Positions 20,666-28,916 of a stretch of DNA of 44,896 nt are shown in pieces. The notes below the pieces were generated by a model. That model did not search any database and was not told the DNA's origin. It saw only the letters and a list, made by a program, of their open reading frames with translations. Source of the DNA: Lachnospiraceae bacterium. Lineage in GTDB: Bacteria; Bacillota; Clostridia; Lachnospirales; Lachnospiraceae. The position numbers and the translations under genes are program-made. Numbering within the stretch: the stretch's first letter is position 1; each line of letters begins with the position of its first letter. The DNA is taken from assembly GCA_017889125.1 (NCBI GenBank), contig JAGHER010000211.1:1-44896 (forward strand). The letters are read 5' to 3'.

Positions 20666-20866
20666 CCCTTCAAAAAAGCTGGTGACTTTTCGAAAATGCC
20701 GCTGGCTTTTCAGAAAACCAATTGGCCTTTCGGAAGAGCCAATTGACTTGTCCGGATAGCCAGTTGACTTGTCCGGATAGCCAGTTGTCTTTTCAGAATT
20801 ACCAGTTAGCCTTGCAGAAAGATTGATTAGGTGTTCCGAAAAGCCAGTGGCATTTTGCCAAAATTT
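20641..20866. repeat. Degenerate tandem array of about 11 units of 20/21 bp with an imperfect dyad per unit
   Basis: Read directly: ggtgacctttcaaaaaaatg / ggtgacccttcaaaaaagct / ggtgacttttcgaaaatgcc / gctggcttttcagaaaacca / attggcctttcggaagagcc / aattgacttgtccggatagcc / agttgacttgtccggatagcc / agttgtcttttcagaattacc / agttagccttgcagaaagatt / gattaggtgttccgaaaagcc / agtggcattttgccaaaattt. Confidence 0.9.
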
Positions 20867-20977
20867 TCACAATATCCCTTGACTCTCCTCCCGCATGAGG
20901 GTTTACACTAAAGAAGAAGACAAAGGGAAGACCTTTCCCGTTTATTTTATGTAACCTAAAGCAAAGGAGGATTTCAC

Positions 20978-22003
20978 ATGGAGAAAATTAAAGTTGTTCA
21001 GTATGGCTGCGGCAAAATGGCTAAGTATACCCTGCGGTATCTTTACGAGCACGGAGCACAGATTGTAGGCGCCATTGATGTTAACCCGGAGATTGTGGGC
21101 ATGGATGTGGGCGACTATGCTGGACTGGGACTGAAGACTGGCGTAATCATTTCCGACGATGCCGACAAGGTACTGGACGAGTGCCAAGCCGATGTGGCGA
21201 TTGTCACCTTATTCAGCTTTATCAATGATATTTACGATCATGTAGAAAAATGCGTTTCCCGGGGCATCAACGTGATTACCACCTGTGAGGAAGCCATTTA
21301 TCCATGGACCACCTCTGCCGCACAGATCAATAAGCTGGACGCTCTGGCCAGAGAAACCGGCTGCACCATCACCGGCTCCGGCATGCAGGATATTTTCTGG
21401 ATCAACATGGTGGCTATGGTAGCCAGCGGCTGCAACCGGATCGAGAAAATCAAGGGCGCCTACAGCTACAATGTAGAGGACTACGGTCTGGCTCTGGCCG
21501 AGGCTCATGGCTGTAATCTCACACCCCAGGAATTTGAAGAGCAGATCGCCCATCCGGCAGAATTTGAGCCTTCCTACGCCTGGAATGCCAGCGAGGCCAT
21601 CTGCAGCAAGCTGGGCCTGACCATCAAATCCATCACCCAGAAGCATGTGCCTTACATCGTCGATCATGATGTATACAGCTCCACACTGGGGAAGACCATC
21701 CCCGCAGGCAACTGCATCGGCATGTCGGCGGTGGTTACCATTGAAACCATGCAGGGAATCACCATCGAGGAGGAGACCATCGGCAAGGTCTACGGGCCTG
21801 ATGACGGCGACCAGTGCGACTGGTGGATCACCGGCGAGCCGGATACCGAATTCCATGTGGTGAAACCGGCCACCGTGGAGCACACCTGCGCCACCATCGT
21901 AAACCGGATTCCCAGTCTGCTCACCGCACCGGCTGGTTTCGTTACCTGCGATCAGCTGGAGCCCCACTGCTATCTGACTTATCCCATGGAGTATCACGTA
22001 TAA
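20978..22003 (+). CDS. NAD(P)-binding dehydrogenase, DapB/2,4-diaminopentanoate dehydrogenase-like
   Basis: 341 aa; Rossmann start [48 protein letters not shown], then [37 protein letters not shown]. Strong RBS AAAGGAGG. Confidence 0.75.
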   Translation: MEKIKVVQYGCGKMAKYTLRYLYEHGAQIVGAIDVNPEIVGMDVGDYAGLGLKTGVIISDDADKVLDECQADVAIVTLFSFINDIYDHVEKCVSRGINVITTCEEAIYPWTTSAAQINKLDALARETGCTITGSGMQDIFWINMVAMVASGCNRIEKIKGAYSYNVEDYGLALAEAHGCNLTPQEFEEQIAHPAEFEPSYAWNASEAICSKLGLTIKSITQKHVPYIVDHDVYSSTLGKTIPAGNCIGMSAVVTIETMQGITIEEETIGKVYGPDDGDQCDWWITGEPDTEFHVVKPATVEHTCATIVNRIPSLLTAPAGFVTCDQLEPHCYLTYPMEYHV

Positions 22004-22018
22004 ATTTATGTCCTCCCA

Positions 22019-22049
22019 AAAGCCCGGGTATTTACTGCCCGGGTTTTTA
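22019..22049 (+). terminator. Rho-independent terminator
   Basis: AAGCCCGGGTATTTACTGCCCGGGTTTTTAA directly after the dehydrogenase gene. Confidence 0.85.
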
Positions 22050-22237
22050 ATTGCATCCATTACTTTCTGATTCCGCCTGTCAGCTCTTTCCCTCTGCCCC
22101 GACCTTCCTCTGCCCCACTTCGTCCTCCCAACCTCCTCTGCCCCCTCTACTACCTCATCACCCGCCGCAAAAATCCCTGTCCATTTCCCCCGACCCATGC
22201 TACAATAAAGCTGCAGCAATACGATGGGAGGAAAGCC

Positions 22238-22597
22238 ATGATTATTGAAAACAATCCAAAAGAACTGGAAGCCATGAGGGAATTTCACAAGGGAAACCGG
22301 GTGGAGGGCCTTCGCCTGCAGGAGGAATTTGCAGCGGAATTCCGCAAAGAATACGCAGATAAGGATCACTGTCCCTGCCAGAAGGCCTGCCGCTACCACG
22401 GAAACTGCAAGGAGTGTGTGGCCATACACCGCGCCCATCAGGAGCATGTGCCAAACTGCATGCGGCCGGTATTAAATAAAAGGTTCCGGATTCTGTCGGA
22501 GCTGACGGAACACACCTTAGCCAACGAAATCCAGCCGCCGAAAGAGATTCTGCGGCACAGTCCCAAAGAGGAGGAAAACCATGTATCAGATTTCTAA
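22238..22597 (+). CDS. Small cysteine-rich protein (DUF6485-like Cys/His motif), function unknown
   Basis: 119 aa with CPCQKACRYHGNCKECVAIHRAHQEHVPNC; GGGAGG RBS upstream; overlaps the next start codon. Confidence 0.7.
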   Translation: MIIENNPKELEAMREFHKGNRVEGLRLQEEFAAEFRKEYADKDHCPCQKACRYHGNCKECVAIHRAHQEHVPNCMRPVLNKRFRILSELTEHTLANEIQPPKEILRHSPKEEENHVSDF

Positions 22598-23345
22598 TTT
22601 ACTGGACAATGATGACATTCTTGTTACCGCATCCCAGGGAGCCTTTACGGTAATCGAATATAAGAGAGACTTAAGCGTATCTCCCCAGTCTGCCATGAAC
22701 GCCTATTTCTGCGATGCCATGAATGTGCGCAAGCGCCAGGTTCTCTGCGACCTGAGCAAAGCCCCGGTGACGGTTCAGGCCGGCGCCATGCAGTGGATGG
22801 TAGGAAATGTTAACGCCACCACCGGCATCAAGGGGGTAGGCGACCTGCTGGGAAAGGCCGTACGGGGCAAAGCCAGCGGCGAGTCAACCATCAAGCCGGA
22901 ATACACAGGAAACGGCCTTCTGGTGCTGGAGCCCACTTACAAATATCTGCTTCTTTTAAATGTCAGCGACTGGGGCGGCTCCATCGTTTTGGAGGACGGC
23001 TTTTTCCTGGCCTGCGAATCAAACCTGCGCCACAAGACAGTGATGCGCTCGAATCTGTCCTCTGCTGTAGCCGGAGGCGAAGGCCTCTTTAACCTGTCCC
23101 TGTCCGGAAACGGAGTGGTCTGTCTGGAATCCAGTTCCCCTAAAGAAGAATTGATTGAGATTACCCTGGACAATGATGTGCTGAAAATTGACGGAAACAT
23201 GGCCGTAGCCTGGAGCGGAAGCCTGGATTTTACCGTAGAACGCTCCGGAAAAACTCTGCTGGGCTCCGCCGTATCTGGTGAAGGCCTGGTAAATGTATTC
23301 CGCGGCACCGGGAAGGTGCTGATGGCACCGGTAGATAAGGTCTGA
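22581..23345 (+). CDS. AIM24 family protein
   Basis: 254 aa, glycine-rich beta-repeat protein with VQAGAMQWMVGNV, GLLVLEPTYKYLLLLNV, LFNLSLSGNGVVCLE. Confidence 0.8.
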   Translation: MYQISNLLDNDDILVTASQGAFTVIEYKRDLSVSPQSAMNAYFCDAMNVRKRQVLCDLSKAPVTVQAGAMQWMVGNVNATTGIKGVGDLLGKAVRGKASGESTIKPEYTGNGLLVLEPTYKYLLLLNVSDWGGSIVLEDGFFLACESNLRHKTVMRSNLSSAVAGGEGLFNLSLSGNGVVCLESSSPKEELIEITLDNDVLKIDGNMAVAWSGSLDFTVERSGKTLLGSAVSGEGLVNVFRGTGKVLMAPVDKV

Positions 23346-23401
23346 TTGCACAGCATTACATTTTTCGTCATTCTGCCGTGCCGCTATAATGGAGGTGCAA
23401 A

Positions 23402-24232
23402 ATGTTTGCCGATTATCACGTACATACAGAATTCAGCGATGATTCCGTCTACCCCATGGAGCAGGTGATTGCCGACGCCATCGCCATGCATATGGATGAG
23501 ATCTGCATTACCGATCATGTGGATTACGGAATTAAAGAAGACTGGGACTGCGGAAAAGAAATCCAGTACCGAAATGGAGATCCCCTTGCCAATGTGGACT
23601 ATCCCCGGTACATGAAAAAAATCCGCGATCTCCAGTCCCAATACCAGGGGAAAATCACCATCCGCACCGGCCTGGAATTCGGTGTCCAGACCCACACCAT
23701 CCCCCAGTACGAGGCGCTGTACAGCCGGTATGATTTTGACTTTATTATCCTGTCCATTCATCAGGTGGAGGATAAAGAATTCTGGACCCAGGATTTTCAG
23801 CGGGGAAAAAGCCAGCGGGAATACAATGAACGGTATTATGAAGAAATGCTTTCCGTGATTAAGCGCTTTCACCACTACAGCGTCCTTGGCCATATGGATC
23901 TTCTGAAACGGTACGATCTGGCCGGAATCTGGCCCTTTGAGGAGGCCAGGCCTTTTATCGAGGAAATCCTAAAGCAGGTGATTGCCGATGGGAAGGGTAT
24001 CGAGATCAATACCTCCGCCCGCCGCTACGGCCTTACGGACACCTGCCCCTCCCGCCAGATCCTCTCCCTTTACCGTGACCTTGGCGGCACCATCCTGACC
24101 ATCGGAAGCGACAGCCATAAGCCGGAGCATCTGGGAGCGGATATTGAGGAAACCAAGGCTTACCTAAAGGAGCTGGGGTTCACCCATTTCTGCACTTATG
24201 AGAAGATGAGGCCGATTTTCCATGAGCTGTAG
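23402..24232 (+). CDS. PHP-domain histidinol-phosphatase (HisJ/HisK-like)
   Basis: MFADYHVHTEFSDDS; ICITDHVDYG; IEINTSARRYGL; LTIGSDSHKPEHLG. Confidence 0.9.
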   Translation: MFADYHVHTEFSDDSVYPMEQVIADAIAMHMDEICITDHVDYGIKEDWDCGKEIQYRNGDPLANVDYPRYMKKIRDLQSQYQGKITIRTGLEFGVQTHTIPQYEALYSRYDFDFIILSIHQVEDKEFWTQDFQRGKSQREYNERYYEEMLSVIKRFHHYSVLGHMDLLKRYDLAGIWPFEEARPFIEEILKQVIADGKGIEINTSARRYGLTDTCPSRQILSLYRDLGGTILTIGSDSHKPEHLGADIEETKAYLKELGFTHFCTYEKMRPIFHEL

Positions 24233-24236
24233 TTTT

Positions 24237-24905
24237 TTATGAGAAGCAGTTTTCCTTTATCAACATCAGCAAATCTTTGGGCTGGTCAAATTCCCAGTCT
24301 GGCGCAAGGATGCCCTCGGAAGAAACACTCCCCCATCTGGCATACCCAAAATCCACTCCCGCATTTTCCGCCGCCGCGTAATCGGAATACGTATCCCCGA
24401 TATACAGAGCTTCCTCAGGAGAAATCTCCAGCCGCTCCAGGCATTTAAGCAGGGGCTCCGGGTCCGGCTTATGTTTTTGTGTGTCCTCTGCCAGAACCGC
24501 CGCAGACATGTACTGATGCAGCCCCTTTGAAACCATGTCGATAGCATACTGCTCCCTGGTTTTGGCAGACACCACCGCCTGAAGGATTCCAGCCTGGCAA
24601 AACGCCTCAAACACCTGGTCAAAGCCCTCGTAAAGCACGGCTCCCTCGGGATATTCATTTACATATCTGACCCATCTGGCATATACCGTTTCCTTGTCCT
24701 TTATCCCCAGCTCCTCCATGACCGCCATACCCGTGTAAGGGACAAATTTTAACACTTCTTCAAAGGTCCACTCCTCCCCTGTCTCCTCCCGGATAATCTG
24801 GATGAGGGGGTACATGTTCATGTTTAGTGTATTTAGTATAGTTCCATCAATATCGTAAATGATTGCTTTATATCGGTTCCTTTCATTTATCCTCTGCGTT
24901 TTCAT
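24237..24905 (-). CDS. HAD family hydrolase (phosphoglycolate phosphatase-like)
   Basis: YKAIIYDIDGTILNTL motif I; VVSAKTREQ motif II; KPDPEPLLKCLE, YIGDTYSDYAAAENAG motifs III/IV. Confidence 0.9.
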   Translation of the reverse strand: MKTQRINERNRYKAIIYDIDGTILNTLNMNMYPLIQIIREETGEEWTFEEVLKFVPYTGMAVMEELGIKDKETVYARWVRYVNEYPEGAVLYEGFDQVFEAFCQAGILQAVVSAKTREQYAIDMVSKGLHQYMSAAVLAEDTQKHKPDPEPLLKCLERLEISPEEALYIGDTYSDYAAAENAGVDFGYARWGSVSSEGILAPDWEFDQPKDLLMLIKENCFS

Positions 24906-24956
24906 TGGTCTTCTCTCTCAGTTTTTTCCATTTCACATTTTGTCTTTCATTTGACT

Positions 24957-25383
24957 GCTCTTTCCGTTTCCCCTCTGACCTTCTCATTCGGTTTCTCCGC
25001 AAAAATTCTCACCGTAGGACCTCCCGGGCAGCTCTCCAGCACCGCCGCAAGGGGCACTTTGTTCAGCCAGCTTAAGGCCCTGCTGTCCGTGCGCACCGCA
25101 GGCTCCCGCCGCCGCAGAATCCAAAGCAGAAGGCGGCATAGCCCATGGCCGCAAGTCCTCTGCAGTAGGGAATCATCTGCCCGTAATTTCCCGTAAAGCC
25201 ATGACTGAAAATAATGGCCGGGTACCTGCGTCCCTCCTGAAAATCCTCCGGCAGAAATTCCACTCCCTTAATCTGCAGTCCATCCCGATCACAGGTAAAT
25301 CGGTTTTCTTTGCTGTGCATGAAATCAACTCCTTTTCTTTTATTCTCTTTAGATAATCGATTCCTCCAAATAAACTCTGGCAC
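24957..25383 (-). pseudogene. Truncated alpha/beta hydrolase N-terminus followed by unrelated C-terminal coding remnant
   Basis: MHSKENRFTCDRDGLQIKGVEFLPEDFQEGRRYPAIIFSHGFTGNYGQMIPYCRGLAAMGYAAFCFGFCGGGS then ...RCARTAGP*; no GxSxG nucleophile elbow. A second frame continues as VRTDSRALSWLNKVPLAAVLESCPGGPTVRIFAEKPNEKVRGETERAVK*. Confidence 0.65.
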
Positions 25384-25530
25384 GCCCTTTTACGGCTTGA
25401 TACCATCATACCATAAAAACATAAGCGCGGAAGCTTTTCTTCCTTTTTCATTTCCCCTTTCCAGTCTCCTCTCCACAGGAAATTCATAATTCCATGCTAT
25501 ACTCCAACCTATACTTCAAAAAGGTGATGA

Positions 25531-26265
25531 ATGATGAAACAGATTTTAATTGTAGAAGACGAACCGGACATCCAGGAGCTTTTAGAAGCCTACCTTCAGG
25601 ATGCCGGATACTCCACCGTGACTGCCGGGGATGGAGTGGAGGCGCTGGCCCTCTTTCCCTCACGGCCCTTTGACCTTGTTCTCCTGGATATCCTGCTGCC
25701 GAAAATTGATGGATTCGGCGTATGCGAGGTGATCCGCAGCCAGTCCCAGGTCCCCATTCTGATGCTCACGGCCCTGGACGGAGAAAAGGAACAGCTGCGG
25801 GGCTTTGGCCTGGATATCGATGACTATGTGACAAAGCCCTTTTCCATGCCCGTTCTCCTGGAAAAAATCCGGGTAATCCTCCGGCGGAGAGCCGGTACAT
25901 CCGACAGGCTGCTGACATCAGAAAAATTTTGCCGACCAGGAAAAATCGATAACGAGGAGAAACTGCAGGAAGACTGCCTTCACTACCGCGACCTTACTCT
26001 CCGGCTGGATGCCCGGGAAGCCCTGCTTGAAGGACGCCTTCTGGAGCTGACCGCCCGGGAATTTGACCTGCTGCACACCTTCCTCTCTGCTCCGGGACGG
26101 GTATTTACCAGAGAAATGCTTCTGGCCCGGCTCTGGGGCTTCGATTTTTACGGCGATGAGCGGGTGGTTGACAGCCACATTAAAAATCTCCGGCACAAGC
26201 TGGAGAGGGATTATATCGAGACCGTAAGGGGGGTGGGCTACCGTGCTGCCAGGGAAACCAGGTGA
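25531..26265 (+). CDS. OmpR/PhoB-family response regulator
   Basis: KQILIVEDEPDIQELLEAYLQDAGY; LVLLDILLPKIDGF; C-terminal winged helix LTAREFDLLHTFLSAPGRVFTREMLLARLWGFDFYGDERVVDSHIKNLRHKLE. Confidence 0.95.
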   Translation: MMKQILIVEDEPDIQELLEAYLQDAGYSTVTAGDGVEALALFPSRPFDLVLLDILLPKIDGFGVCEVIRSQSQVPILMLTALDGEKEQLRGFGLDIDDYVTKPFSMPVLLEKIRVILRRRAGTSDRLLTSEKFCRPGKIDNEEKLQEDCLHYRDLTLRLDAREALLEGRLLELTAREFDLLHTFLSAPGRVFTREMLLARLWGFDFYGDERVVDSHIKNLRHKLERDYIETVRGVGYRAARETR

Positions 26266-27832
26266 AAGCCTGACCGTCCGCATTTTTCTGATTACCGTTC
26301 TGATTCTTTTCGGCGCAGGGACCGCCACCTTCGGCCTTATCGCCTGGGCCACGCCTACCGCCTACACAGCCGTTGTTAATGACCAGCTGATGGAGCAGAT
26401 TGATGTCCTGACGGCACAGCTGAAAGAAAAAACACCGGCAGACTGCGGGCCGCTGATTGATGAATTTATCCGCACCTCCGGGGCAGATGCGATGGTCACT
26501 GATGCCGAAGGACAGGTTGTCGATACAGGATCGCAGCTTTCTGCAGGAGTGGTGTATCCGGCGGAGGAATATTCTGAAATGGAAGCGCAATATGAAACAT
26601 ACTCTGACGGGAAACCTCCTGGCGGAGAATCACCAGCAGTAATGGCCGGAGATACGATCACACAGCCATCCGCCTTTTTCTCCTGGGAAATGAACGATAA
26701 AGACAATAAAAATGTGATAACCGTTACCACCGAAAACCAGAATATCCTCGTAACCGACCTCCAGTTTTCCAGCCAGGAGGAAGTCTTTTACCTATACGTA
26801 ACCCCCCGCATCCAGGCCGAAAATCTGGCTGTGCGGGCGCTGATTCAGATGGCGCCATGGCTTTTGCTGGTGCTGCTGGCCTTTTCCCTTCTCTGCGCCC
26901 TGATCTACTCCCGCTGCATTACCCGCCCGATCCTGCGGCTCAATGCCATCGCCGGGAAGATGGCCAGCCTGGATTTTGGCTGGGAATGTGCAGAAAAACG
27001 CCGTGATGAGATCGGCGCCCTGGGCCGAAGTCTTGATGAAATGGCCCGGCGGCTTTCTGCCGCCTTATTGGAGCTGGAGACAGCCAATGCCGCCCTCAGA
27101 GAAGAGGCCGAACGAGAGCGGGAGATGGACCGCCAGCGCATGGCCTTCTTCTCCGCCGCCTCCCATGAACTGAAAACACCGGTCACCATCCTGAAAGGCC
27201 AGCTTTCCGGAATGCTGGATGGCGTGGGCATATATAAGGATCGGGAAAAATACCTTTTCCGTTCCCTGCAGGTTACCGGCCGCATGGAAAAACTGATTCA
27301 GGAAATGCTGGCCATCACCCGCCTGGAGGTATGGACGAATCCGGCTGCCCCCCTTGAACTAACTTCCCTCATCAAAGAACAGCTGGCTCAGTTTGCTCCG
27401 CTTCCCGAACAAAGGGAACAAACGCTCATTCCTCACCTGATATCCGGCATCATCATTTACGGCGATGCCACGCTCCTGGGCAGGGCCATGGAAAACCTTC
27501 TTTCCAATGCCTCCCTTTACTCCCCCCGGGGCGCCGAAATCCGGATATGGTGCGGCAGGCTTGACGGCTGCCCTGCTTTGACCGTGGAAAATACCGGAGC
27601 CCATATCCGTGAGGAAGCCCTCCCGCACATTTTCGAGGCCTTTTACCGCGAAGAAAATTCCCGGAACCGCAGTACCGGCGGCAGCGGCCTGGGCCTTTAC
27701 CTGGCACAGATGATTTTTTCCCGCCATGGCGCCTCCTGTACTCTGGAAAATACGTCTGGCGGCGTCCGGGCCACCGTCATTTTCCCCCAGGACGGAGAGA
27801 AATTCCCGGCTCTTCACACAAAACACATCTAA
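26243..27832 (+). CDS. Sensor histidine kinase (HAMP, HisKA, HATPase)
   Basis: 529 aa; FFSAASHELKTPVTILKGQL H-box, STGGSGLGLYLAQMI G-box; GTG start overlapping the regulator gene. Confidence 0.93.
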   Translation: MLPGKPGESLTVRIFLITVLILFGAGTATFGLIAWATPTAYTAVVNDQLMEQIDVLTAQLKEKTPADCGPLIDEFIRTSGADAMVTDAEGQVVDTGSQLSAGVVYPAEEYSEMEAQYETYSDGKPPGGESPAVMAGDTITQPSAFFSWEMNDKDNKNVITVTTENQNILVTDLQFSSQEEVFYLYVTPRIQAENLAVRALIQMAPWLLLVLLAFSLLCALIYSRCITRPILRLNAIAGKMASLDFGWECAEKRRDEIGALGRSLDEMARRLSAALLELETANAALREEAEREREMDRQRMAFFSAASHELKTPVTILKGQLSGMLDGVGIYKDREKYLFRSLQVTGRMEKLIQEMLAITRLEVWTNPAAPLELTSLIKEQLAQFAPLPEQREQTLIPHLISGIIIYGDATLLGRAMENLLSNASLYSPRGAEIRIWCGRLDGCPALTVENTGAHIREEALPHIFEAFYREENSRNRSTGGSGLGLYLAQMIFSRHGASCTLENTSGGVRATVIFPQDGEKFPALHTKHI

Positions 27833-27905
27833 ATTTCAACGCCATTCCATATGCGGCTGCTATCCTTTATCCATTAAATTGGCAAAAGAAAGGAGCCGCA
27901 CAATT

Positions 27906-28916
27906 ATGGAAATCAACATTAAAAATGTCAGCATGACCTATCCAAACGGGAAGCAGGCGCTGAAAAATCTTTCTCTTTGGCTGCGCTCTCCCAGTCTGGT
28001 GGGCCTCTTAGGCCCTAATGGGGCAGGAAAATCCACACTCATGAAGCTTTTGTCCGCAGCCCTTCTACCCACCTCCGGCGTCATTGAAATCAATGGCCAG
28101 CCCCTCCCCCAGGCAGAGAAATCATTAAAGGCCCGGCTTGGCTATCTGCCTCAGGATTTTGGTCTCTTTGATGAGCTTACGGTGGAGCAGTTTCTGGAGT
28201 ATATGGCCACGCTGAAAGGGATTTCTTCCCGCGGCAGCACCTCTTCCCCCAGCAGTGCTGCTTCTCACAACACCTTCGCGTCCCGCCACTCCACCATGTC
28301 CCACCACACCACCACCGTAAAAGACGCCATCCGCGCCGTCAACCTGGAGAAAAACGCCAAATCCCGGATCCGCACCCTGTCGGGCGGCCAGCGGCAGCGC
28401 ACAGGCATTGCCCAGGCCCTTCTCGGCAGTCCGGATTTCCTCATCCTGGATGAGCCCACCGTAGGACTTGATCCCGAGGAACGCATCCGTTTCCGCAATC
28501 TCTTTTCCCGCGCGGCACAGGACAGGCTGGTGCTGCTCTCCACCCATATCATCGAAGATGTGCAGTCCGTCTGCAATCAGCTTATCGTCATGAATCATGG
28601 AAAGATTCTTTTTTCCGGGACGCCCGAAGAGCTGATCCAGTCCGCTTCCGGCCATGTCGGCGTCTTCTGGGAGAAAGAGGCTCAGAATAATCACACCGCC
28701 CCTCGGCCGCTTTGTATAACTGAGCAGCCGCTTCATGTCACCAACCAGCCTCTTCATGTCACCAACCAAACACTTCATATCACCGCCCGGATTAATACGG
28801 CAAATGGTGTGCGCTGCCGGGCCGTAGCGGATACGCTTCCGCCCTTCGCCCAGCCGGAGGAGCCTTCTCTGGAAGATGCTTACCTCTACCTTATTTCCAG
28901 GGAGGTGACGCAATGA
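27906..28916 (+). CDS. ABC transporter ATP-binding protein with low-complexity insert and C-terminal heptapeptide repeats
   Basis: Walker A GLLGPNGAGKSTLMK; signature RTLSGGQRQRTGIAQAL; Walker B FLILDEPTVGLDP; start at MEINIKNVSMTYPNG after GAAAGGAG. Confidence 0.93.
   Translation: MEINIKNVSMTYPNGKQALKNLSLWLRSPSLVGLLGPNGAGKSTLMKLLSAALLPTSGVIEINGQPLPQAEKSLKARLGYLPQDFGLFDELTVEQFLEYMATLKGISSRGSTSSPSSAASHNTFASRHSTMSHHTTTVKDAIRAVNLEKNAKSRIRTLSGGQRQRTGIAQALLGSPDFLILDEPTVGLDPEERIRFRNLFSRAAQDRLVLLSTHIIEDVQSVCNQLIVMNHGKILFSGTPEELIQSASGHVGVFWEKEAQNNHTAPRPLCITEQPLHVTNQPLHVTNQTLHITARINTANGVRCRAVADTLPPFAQPEEPSLEDAYLYLISREVTQ
28719..28781 (+). repeat. Three tandem 21-bp in-frame repeats in the ABC ATPase C-terminus
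   Basis: ACTGAGCAGCCGCTTCATGTC / ACCAACCAGCCTCTTCATGTC / ACCAACCAAACACTTCATATC = TEQPLHV TNQPLHV TNQTLHI. Confidence 0.9.

Noticed and set aside
20641-20866. CRISPR array
   Set aside because: The 20/21-bp units are contiguous and degenerate with no spacers between constant repeats, and no cas genes are present.
21209-22447. 412-aa minus-strand ORF
   Set aside because: Antisense to the well-supported dehydrogenase gene and crossing its terminator and a low-complexity tract; composition-driven open frame with no recognisable motif.
28125-28913. 262-aa minus-strand ORF
   Set aside because: Shadow of the ABC ATPase gene.
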